Shown here: in pieces, positions 57,263 to 64,000 of the stretch
Position numbering within the stretch: position 1 is the stretch's first letter
Layout of the letters: the number at the start of each line of letters is the position of its first letter
NCBI GenBank assembly: GCA_009363875.1
Contig: CM018691.1
Span: forward strand, 1,116,001-1,180,000
Direction: 5' to 3'
DNA: 64,000 nucleotides
From: Mikania micrantha
Taxonomy: Eukaryota > Streptophyta > Magnoliopsida > Asterales > Asteraceae
The notes under the pieces: model-generated
Seen by the model: the letters and a program-made list of their open reading frames with translations, nothing else
Told to the model about the DNA's origin: nothing
The model's database searches: none
Translations under genes and position numbers: made by a program

Positions 57263-57627
57263 CGCTATCGCAGCACGCGTGGCTCCAGTTCGAGGAGCAT
57301 TCAGCGACGTTGATGAGGTGTCGTCAGATACTTCGGATGAGCGTGTCGACGCCCCGTTGTATAGATTGGGGTCTTCTGGCTGATGCCGGGGAGGCGGTTC
57401 GTGCGAGACCCATCCTCGGCGAGGACACGCCGTGGACTCGCTTGTTCGATCTCGCGGACCTCCCCACCTACCGGTTGATCATTGTGGAGTTTCTATCCAC
57501 ATTTAGATACCGAGCTCACCAGGCCGCAGTTCGGGAGGCGGATGACGGGGAGCTTCTTAAGGAGATCGAGTTCTCCTTATGCGGCCAGCACTTCGAGATG
57601 TCGAACGAGCGGTTCGCCGTGCACTTA
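57245..57627 (+). pseudogene. Unassigned GC-rich ORF fragment cut by Gypsy-3
   Basis: After the last palindrome half unit the frame reads LSQHAWLQFEEHSATLMRC, then TPRCIDWGLL, LGEDTPWTRLFDLADLPTY, VEFLSTFRYRAHQ and EIEFSLCGQHFEMSNERF, stopping to make sense at 57627 where the Gypsy-3 LTR begins. It reads like a real protein (order of charged and aromatic residues, no stops, higher GC than its surroundings). I think it resembles retrotransposon-associated ORFs of Asteraceae, but I cannot name the family. It may belong to an element lying under Gypsy-3, or be a host fragment captured by the MULE. Confidence 0.5.
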
Positions 57628-58334
57628 TGTCACAACCCACGCCGCGTGCGGAATCCACGGCGCGTGACTATGTGTTCATGTGCCAATGTTGGAGAGCAAC
57701 CCATGATTACTATGTTTCATAAAGTTAAGTTCATTTAAACACGCATAACATACATATTATACAGCAAGGTTTATCATAAGTTATCTATTATACAATACGA
57801 AGCTTTTGTTTTCTTTCTAGGTCACAACTAGTTCTGCTGTTGATCCTGACCTAGATTGATTTGCTGTTGTTCCCCATTACCTGAAACATGTAGATAAAAG
57901 AGTCAACTACGAATAGTTGAATGAGATTCATACATTTTGTTACTGTAAAATAATTATTCAAATATTAATTTTTCATGATATAATATTCATAAGTGATCCA
58001 GTAGGTACTTTGAAATTGAATCCACCTGGGCATGCAAACATCAAACCTAAAGAATAATGCTAACGTTTGGCGACCCCCAAACGCCGTAGTTTCAACGTCC
58101 AGCTACCCGCCGGAACGCCGTAAGTATAATGCTAACGTCTAGCTACCTGCTAGAACGCCGTAAGAATAGAGAATCTTGAGTTCCCGCATATGATCATACC
58201 AGTACTACCAAGGGCTTGATAACAAGTTAATGATGTTCACATAAGAATAGTCCCAAATAGCCTCCACATAACCAAAGTTCCCAAGTGATACGCTTGTTTT
58301 TAATATATTGATAAAATATTTGTTTCATGATAAT

Positions 58335-58497
58335 TGATAAATGTTTATCATGACGTTCCTCATGATAACGATATATGATTTCATAGTATTTGATAAATGT
58401 TTATCATGACGTTCCTCATGATAATGATATATGATTTCATAAGATTTGATAAGTGTTTATCATGACGTTCCTCATGATAATAATATATGATTTCACG
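58335..58497. repeat. 3 x 56-bp tandem repeat with two inverted repeats per unit
   Basis: Units start at 58335, 58391 and 58447. Each contains TGATAAATGTTTATCA (third copy TGATAAGTGTTTATCA) and TTATCATGA-CGTTCC-TCATGATAA, both able to fold as hairpins and sharing bases. Confidence 0.9.
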
Positions 58498-59417
58498 AAG
58501 ATTGAGAAATTATGTTCTGAAAATGTATCTACATGTTCCACCCCGAGTTTTTAGAAACCAAAACGTTGAAAAGGGGAAATATGAAACTCACTTGTTAAAT
58601 GCGAACGATGATGATCTTAATGTTTAGCTGATAGAAAATCCTCTTCGGTTCCTATAACAATTTATGACTAACTGAATTATTCACCACGTTTCCGGATTAA
58701 TCAAATAGATGTTGATTGTTGATTATTTCACTAACACTTTCCTAGATGAATTTCTGGCTTAGGAATGATCAATCCTTGTTATTGATCATTTAAGTATCAT
58801 GAAACATGAGGATGTGATATTAAAATAAGTTTAATCACCATGCTCAATGTACTAATCTGACTGTTATCATAACATCAGATCGTTAATCCGGTGATTATCT
58901 GTATGCCTATCATTAGTTTGAAACACTTGGATGAAACCTAGCATTTCAAGAAATGATCAAGACAATCATAATCATTGTTAAACTCAAATGGTTTAAACCA
59001 TTATAATCATTGTTGTGGTTTCATGAAAACCGGCATTACAACGGCTCCAAACAAGGATTTACCTGTTAGAACATCGTGTTCTTTGTTTATAATCGTTCCT
59101 AGCCATCATCTAGGCAATAATCAACAATCCTAACTATTTTAATACGTTCAAAAACAAAATCTGATCAATCAAAATCAAGCTAGAAGGTTAAAAACAAACC
59201 ATTACCTAATCTGGAGGAGTTCTGCGGACAGAAAGATGATCAGGACTTGTAGAAACGTTCCTGGGTACGATCCAAGCGATTGAAGGGATTCAAAATGAAG
59301 TTTGGATGCTGAAAAATGGGTTTGGTAAGGGTTTTGAGCGTACAAGATCAAGAGAAAATAAAAAAAAATATCAGCATGAATCTGATAAAGCAATCTGATC
59401 CATCAAGCCGCCTTACT

Positions 59418-59543
59418 CGTCGCGTACCGCGACGATAAGAAAAGACATCTTCGCGTAACGCGAAGAAATCCGGAGGTTGTCAGATATTTTTGGTCCATCG
59501 CGTACCGCGAAGGATCCTCAAATCTCCGTCGCGTACCGCGACG
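59418..59543. repeat. Four CGCGTACCGCG dyads in the Gypsy-3 LTR
   Basis: Copies: CGTCGCGTACCGCGACG (59418-59434), CTTCGCGTAACGCGAAG (59449-59465), CATCGCGTACCGCGAAG (59496-59512), CGTCGCGTACCGCGACG (59527-59543). A weak TATA-like CTTTATCA on the minus strand (59383-59390) lies about 28 bp downstream of the first. Confidence 0.8.
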
Positions 59544-59755
59544 AGTCAAGAAGTTCAATACTTTGAAAATTTTCTTCGTTTCGCGATTCCGGACACTCCC
59601 GAACTCCGTTTCGCGCACGGTTTTCGCCCACGTTCACCATTTCTCGCCTACATTCAATCTGTAATAATTAAAATCGCCAAATCATCGTGGACTTATAACA
59701 CGACCAAGTGTGCTGACGTTCTTGATGACGTAATTCGTCAACTGCAATTGTCACA

Positions 59756-59791
59756 GTCTCCCCCTGTTATGGGAATTTCGTCCCGAAATTC
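59756..59791 (-). other. Polypurine tract and pre-PPT palindrome of Gypsy-3
   Basis: On the minus strand GAATTTCGGGACGAAATTCC is followed after ten or so bases by the purine tract AGGGGGAGA and then the LTR. This matches the arrangement in Gypsy-1 and Gypsy-2. Confidence 0.8.
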
Positions 59792-59818
59792 AGTTTGCGA
59801 TCATCCATGATTGTCTGT

Positions 59819-62800
59819 TTATGAAAACAAGTGAGGATATTTCGCTTTCATACGATCCTCACGTTCCCAAGTAAATTCAGGTCCACGCTTGGAATTCCAT
59901 CTGATCTTCACGATAGGTATCCTACTGCGTTTTAGTTTCTTGATTTCTCGGTCCATAACCTCAACAGGTTCTTCAGCAAACTGAAGATTATCTTCAACTC
60001 GTATTTCTTCAATAGGAAGGACTTGTGATTCATCTGATAAACACTTTTTAAGGTTGCATACATGAAATACATCATGTATATTGCTGAGTTCAGAAGGTAA
60101 TTCCAATCTATATGCTACTGGTCCAATCCTTTCAAGGATCTTAAAAGGACCAACATATCTAGATGCTAGTTTACCCCGTTTTCCAAATCTGACTATGCCT
60201 TTCCATGGAGAAACTTTTAACATAACTTTATCACCGACTTGAAATTCCAAAGGCTTTCTTCGGTTGTCAGCATAACTCTTTTGACGATCCTGTGCAGCTT
60301 TGATTCGGTCTCGTATAACAGCAATTTTATCAGTTGTTTCTTGTATAAGTTCTGGACCTGTGAATTGGCTTTCACCTACTTCAGCCCAGCAAATAGGAGA
60401 CCTACATTTTCGTCCATATAAAGCTTCAAATGGTGCACATTTGATACTTGTGTGATAGCTGTTGTTGTAAGAGAATTCAACAAGAGGAAGATGAGTGTCC
60501 CAGCTACCACCAAAATCAATGACACAACATCTTAGCATATCTTCTAAAGTCTGGATGGTTCGTTCAGTTTGACCATCAGTTTGAGGATGATACGCTGTGC
60601 TAAGATTAAGTTGTGAACCTAAAGCCTTTTGAAATGTCTGCCAAACTCTTGAAATAAATCTGCTATCTCTATCAGAGACAATTGAGATTGGCACTCCGTG
60701 TCTGCTTACAATTTCATCAAGATATAGTTTAGCTAACCTGTTCGTGTTATAGTCTTCTCGAATGGCTAAGAAATGTGCTAACTTAGTCAATCGATCAACG
60801 ATAACCCAGATTGCATCATGACCTCTAGGTGTTTTAGGCAATTTGGTTATGAAATCCATAGATATTTGCTCCCATTTCCATACCGGAATCTCCAACGGTT
60901 GTAGTAACCCAGAGGGTCTTTGATGTTCAGCTTTTACTCTTAAACATGTGAGGCATTTACTAACATATGTAGCAATATCTTTCTTCATTCCAGGCCACCA
61001 ATAGAATTCACGAAGATCTTGGTACATCTTGTCTGCGCCTGGGTGAATCGAATATTGAGATTTATGGGCTTCATCCATAATTACTTTCCTTAGATCTCCA
61101 AATGAAGGTACCCATAATCGATTTTGGAAATAATATGCCCCATCTGGTTTGGTTTCAAATTTTTGATTTAAACCTTGTAGAGCTTCATTAGAAATATATA
61201 TCTCAGTAAGTGCCTCTTGTTGTGCTTCACGGATTTGGGGTATAAGACTAGTCTGAATAGTCATCTCCAATGCTCGCACTCTTCTGGGTTTAACTCTATC
61301 TTTACGACTCAATGCATCTGCCACCACATTAGCTATGCCTGGGTGATAGCGGATTTCACAGTCGTAATCATTGAGCAATTCTATCCAACGTCTTTGTCGC
61401 ATATTAAGTTCCTTTTGATCAAAAATGTGTTGAAGACTTTTATGGTCTGTGTAAATAACACATTTGGTACCATAAAGATAATGTCTCCAAATTTTCAAAG
61501 CAAAAATTACAGCACCTAACTCAAGATCATGCGTCGTGTAGTGCTTTTCATGAATCTTGAGTTGTCGTGATGCATAAGCAATGACTTTGTCTCGTTGCAT
61601 TATCACACAACCAAGACCCAAGTTAGAAGCATCACAATAGACCGTAAAGTCGTCATTACCTTCTGGTAAACTGAGAATAGGAGAATTGCATAGCTTGTGT
61701 TTAAGCAATTGGAAGGCATTTTCTTGTGCTTCACCCCAAACGAATGATTGATCCTTTTGAGTAAGAGTAGTAAGTGGAACAGCTATCTTAGAAAAATTTG
61801 CGATAAATCGCCGATAGTATCCAGCTAATCCTAGGAAAGAACGGATTTCCGATGGTGTCTTTGGTGCTTTCCAGTCCTTTATAGCTTCAATTTTTGCTGG
61901 ATCTACATGAATACCTTGCTGATCCACAACATGACCTAGAAATTGAACCTCTTTAAGCCAAAATGCGCACTTCGAGAACTTGGCGTAAAGTTGTTCTTCC
62001 TTTAAAAGTTCCAGAATCAGTCTAAGATGAGTTTCATGATCCTTCTCAGTCTTAGAGTAAATCAATATGTCGTCAATGAAGACAATGACAAATTGATCCA
62101 AATAAGGTCTACATACCCTGTTCATAAGATCCATGAACACTGCAGGGGCATTGGTTAGTCCAAAGGGCATAACCAGAAATTCATAGTGTCCATAGCGTGT
62201 TCTGAACGCTGTTTTAGAAATGTCATCATCATGAACTCTTAGTTGATGATAACCAGATCGAAGATCAATCTTAGAGAAATAAGTGGCTCCTTGAAGTTGA
62301 TCGAATAAATCATCGATCCTTGGTAATGGATAACGATTCTTGATAGTCAACTTATTGAGTTCACGATAATCAATGCACATTCTAAACGACCCATCTTTCT
62401 TTTTGACGAACAAGATTGGTGCACCCCAGGGAGAATAACTAGGTCTGATGAAACCTTTATCTAATAGTTCTTGTAGCTGACTTGAGAGTTCTTGCATCTC
62501 AGATGGTGCAAGACGATAAGGTGCTTTAGCAACAGGATTTGCTCCAGGTACAAGATCTATTCTGAATTCAACTTGACGTACTGGTGGAAGTCCAGGTAGT
62601 TCATCAGGGAATACTTCAGGAAAATCACGAATAACAGGAATATCCTGGATAGTTTTCATAGAAGATTCCTTAGCCACAACATGTGCCAGGAAAGCAGGAT
62701 ATTGTTTACGAAGATATCTTCGAGCCTTCATGCATGATACTATTTTGAGTGTACGACAAGGCTTGTCTCCATAGACTCGTAATGTTTCCCCGGATGGTAA

Positions 62801-63742
62801 AGGAATTTGTACAAGCTTGTTTGAGCAAACGATTTCAGCATGATTAGAAGATAACCAATCCATGCCCACAACGACGTCAAAGCTTCCCAAGTTCATTGGG
62901 ATCAAATTGATAGAGAATTCATGATCATTGAGTTTTAATGTACAGTTGCGAATGATAGAATTGACATGTATAAGTTTACCGTTTGCTATTTCTATGATAT
63001 ACGGGGGTTCTAATTCTTCTACTGATTTACCCAAATGAGATACAATTGACGTTGAGACAAAACTCTTGTCGGCACCAGTATCAAATAGAACTGAAGCATA
63101 ATGATCGTTAATAGTGAACGTACCTGTGACAACCGTGGTTTCTTCGCGTGCTTCATGAGCATTCATAGAAAACACGCGTGCTGGAGCAATTTGACTTTGA
63201 TTATTGTTGTTAGAAAGTCTAGGACATCTGTTCCTGATATGACCAGTTGCTCCACATTCAAAGCATGTTGGCCCAACTGGTTTTGGTGTGGCCATCGACG
63301 TAACTGCATTGACTACTTTTCCAGTAAACCGGCACCTGTTCTCTAGATGACCATATCTCCCGCACTTCGTACATTTCCAGCACTGTTGACCCAGTGAATG
63401 ATGATATTTGCATTTGTTACATTGAGGGTGGGGTCCAGTGTATGATCTCCTGAAGTTTGTTGTAGAGTCTGCAACTGACGGTGCTCGATTTATAGAAGCA
63501 GAGGGGGTTGATGAAATTGCAAAACTTTTATTAGTTTTCTGCTTCTTCCTAGGTGGCTCTGTTAGCTTCTTTTCTTCCCTAATCGCAGGAAGAACATCAT
63601 CGGTTCGAGTGAGTTGACCACCCTTCACAAATTCATTGGTAATATCAGCAGCTAGATGAATTGTTGATTGCAGAGTTGCTGGTTTACTACCCATCACCAT
63701 GCTCCTGATAAGCAATGGTAATCCCCCAATGTACTTGTCGAT
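59819..63742 (-). CDS. pol: Gypsy-3 Gag(C-term)-Pol polyprotein, uninterrupted
   Basis: About 1300 residues are open from the gag stop to 59819. Basic segment PPRKKQKTNK near 54-63; zinc knuckles CTKCGRYGHLENRC near 115-128 and CFECGATGHIRNRC near 151-164; protease LFDTGADKSF near 210-219; RT with FIDDILIYSK near 545-555; RNase H with VYCDASNLGLG and VADALSRK; integrase with FYWWPGMKKDIATY, MDFITKLPKT, SDRDSRFISRVW and TERTIQTLED; GPF module RYVGPFKIL; chromodomain-like end VKIRWNSKRGPEFTWERED. All catalytic motifs are present, so the enzymes should be functional if expressed. Translation would have to pass the in-frame TAG at 63743-63745; the first internal start in frame is uncertain. Confidence 0.93.
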   Translation of the reverse strand: MDKYIGGLPLLIRSMVMGSKPATLQSTIHLAADITNEFVKGGQLTRTDDVLPAIREEKKLTEPPRKKQKTNKSFAISSTPSASINRAPSVADSTTNFRRSYTGPHPQCNKCKYHHSLGQQCWKCTKCGRYGHLENRCRFTGKVVNAVTSMATPKPVGPTCFECGATGHIRNRCPRLSNNNNQSQIAPARVFSMNAHEAREETTVVTGTFTINDHYASVLFDTGADKSFVSTSIVSHLGKSVEELEPPYIIEIANGKLIHVNSIIRNCTLKLNDHEFSINLIPMNLGSFDVVVGMDWLSSNHAEIVCSNKLVQIPLPSGETLRVYGDKPCRTLKIVSCMKARRYLRKQYPAFLAHVVAKESSMKTIQDIPVIRDFPEVFPDELPGLPPVRQVEFRIDLVPGANPVAKAPYRLAPSEMQELSSQLQELLDKGFIRPSYSPWGAPILFVKKKDGSFRMCIDYRELNKLTIKNRYPLPRIDDLFDQLQGATYFSKIDLRSGYHQLRVHDDDISKTAFRTRYGHYEFLVMPFGLTNAPAVFMDLMNRVCRPYLDQFVIVFIDDILIYSKTEKDHETHLRLILELLKEEQLYAKFSKCAFWLKEVQFLGHVVDQQGIHVDPAKIEAIKDWKAPKTPSEIRSFLGLAGYYRRFIANFSKIAVPLTTLTQKDQSFVWGEAQENAFQLLKHKLCNSPILSLPEGNDDFTVYCDASNLGLGCVIMQRDKVIAYASRQLKIHEKHYTTHDLELGAVIFALKIWRHYLYGTKCVIYTDHKSLQHIFDQKELNMRQRRWIELLNDYDCEIRYHPGIANVVADALSRKDRVKPRRVRALEMTIQTSLIPQIREAQQEALTEIYISNEALQGLNQKFETKPDGAYYFQNRLWVPSFGDLRKVIMDEAHKSQYSIHPGADKMYQDLREFYWWPGMKKDIATYVSKCLTCLRVKAEHQRPSGLLQPLEIPVWKWEQISMDFITKLPKTPRGHDAIWVIVDRLTKLAHFLAIREDYNTNRLAKLYLDEIVSRHGVPISIVSDRDSRFISRVWQTFQKALGSQLNLSTAYHPQTDGQTERTIQTLEDMLRCCVIDFGGSWDTHLPLVEFSYNNSYHTSIKCAPFEALYGRKCRSPICWAEVGESQFTGPELIQETTDKIAVIRDRIKAAQDRQKSYADNRRKPLEFQVGDKVMLKVSPWKGIVRFGKRGKLASRYVGPFKILERIGPVAYRLELPSELSNIHDVFHVCNLKKCLSDESQVLPIEEIRVEDNLQFAEEPVEVMDREIKKLKRSRIPIVKIRWNSKRGPEFTWEREDRMKAKYPHLFS

Positions 63743-64000
63743 CTAGCGGGATTCAGGAGTAACCATGTGAGGCACCAGAATGCTGAGTTCTTGAAATCGA
63801 TTAGTATAGGTGCGATTGTTTCCACCTACTTGAACTAGATTGTATAATTCATCCTCCAAATTCTTCATCTCATGCTTAGGACAGAATTGTTTAACCAGAA
63901 GAGCTTTGAAATCCGTCCAGGTCATGCTTAAGGCAGCTTCCCTACCTCTATTCTTCTTTTCGCCATTCCACGAGGTCAAGGCTCCCTGTTGGAACGTGCT
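63743..64000 (-). pseudogene. gag: Gypsy-3 gag, interrupted by one in-frame stop, continues off-window
   Basis: The minus strand is open to the window edge in the same frame as pol: STFQQGALTSWNGEKKNR, then AALSMTWTDFKALLVKQFCP and the end LVPHMVTPESR, followed by TAG and then IDKYIGGLP of the same gag domain. One codon change (Lys is usual at this place in the family) thus separates gag from the rest. This is the middle of the retrotransposon gag domain; the N-terminus is beyond 64000. With no other lesion visible the copy looks young. Confidence 0.85.

Larger units (their letters stand above)
57628..59755 (-). repeat. Gypsy-3 3' LTR
   Basis: The right end is firm: GACTGTGACAATTG on the minus strand follows the purine tract. 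The left end is inferred from TGTCACAACCC, whose reverse (GGGTTGTGACA) is a proper LTR terminus; length 2128 bp. The related solo LTR at 48507 is 2194 bp. Contents: a 56-bp tandem repeat (58335-58497), homology to the solo LTR from about 59020 rightwards, and four dyads (59418-59543). Confidence 0.78.
57628..64000 (-). mobile_element. Gypsy-3: chromovirus, runs off the right edge
   Basis: The minus-strand element has its 3' LTR at 57628-59755, the purine tract and pre-PPT palindrome at 59756-59791, pol at 59819-63742 and gag from 63743 to beyond the window. Its Pol is clearly related to that of Gypsy-1, but the LTRs are different and about half as long. The 5 bp left of the LTR are ACTTA; the other end is not in the window. 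Confidence 0.9.

Noticed and set aside
56917..57383. Repetitive proteins with GRHAHYGPSW-like units
   Set aside because: They are translations of the DNA palindromes in several frames; the repeat unit and symmetry are explained at DNA level.

Overview
The window is plant nuclear repeat DNA. I see no host gene, tRNA or rRNA gene. It is built almost entirely of LTR retrotransposons nested in one another, followed by an AT-rich stretch with small DNA-transposon remnants and one decayed Mutator-like (MULE) gene. The tRNA-Met primer sites, the SIRE-type Copia element with an extra gene after pol, and the long-LTR chromoviruses (Tekay/Del-like) point to a eudicot. I lean to Asteraceae, but this rests on family resemblance and not on a search.

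Layout. 1-13491 (+): Gypsy-1, a chromovirus with 4.56-kb LTRs. Its left LTR is cut by the window edge, pol is intact, and gag is broken by one frameshift. 13492-about 36896 (-): an old SIRE-like Copia element in three pieces (13492-16118, 19044-21909, 33163-36896). Gypsy-1 (beside its post-pol ORF), a solo LTR (16119-19043, TSD TGTTG) and Gypsy-2 (21910-33162, TSD GATAT) have cut into it. Read on the minus strand, the Copia pieces give LTR, PBS, gag, protease, integrase, RT, RNase H, a repeat-rich spacer, then an extra ORF with its own TATA box. Gypsy-2 has LTRs that differ at about three bases in 2963 and an intact gag, but a ruined protease and pol. 36897-40916: an older repeat split by a second solo LTR (37333-40148, TSD TTATG); it carries hairpin-rich tandem arrays. 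40917-53151: AT-rich sequence with hAT-like MITEs (one with an 8-bp TSD), a short Copia RT relic, tandem duplications and a third solo LTR (48507-50700, TSD AACAT). 53152-57270: a decayed MULE transposase gene with a C-terminal OTU protease-like domain, with arrays of about 36-bp palindromes on both sides. 57245-57627: an unassigned ORF fragment cut by the LTR of Gypsy-3. 57628-64000 (-): Gypsy-3, with one LTR, an intact pol, and a gag with one in-frame stop that runs off the window.

How parts relate. Gypsy-1 and Gypsy-3 retain open protease-RT-RNase H-integrase-chromodomain frames, so elements like them could supply enzymes to the gag-only Gypsy-2. The LTRs of Gypsy-2, Gypsy-3 and two of the solo LTRs share a repeated dyad with core CGCGTACCGCG about 20 bp upstream of the TATA box. 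The most unusual items are the palindrome arrays flanking the MULE-OTU gene, the Copia post-pol ORF that looks nuclear and has its own core promoter, and the trans-mobilisation signature of Gypsy-2. All boundaries, TSDs and mismatch counts were read by eye.
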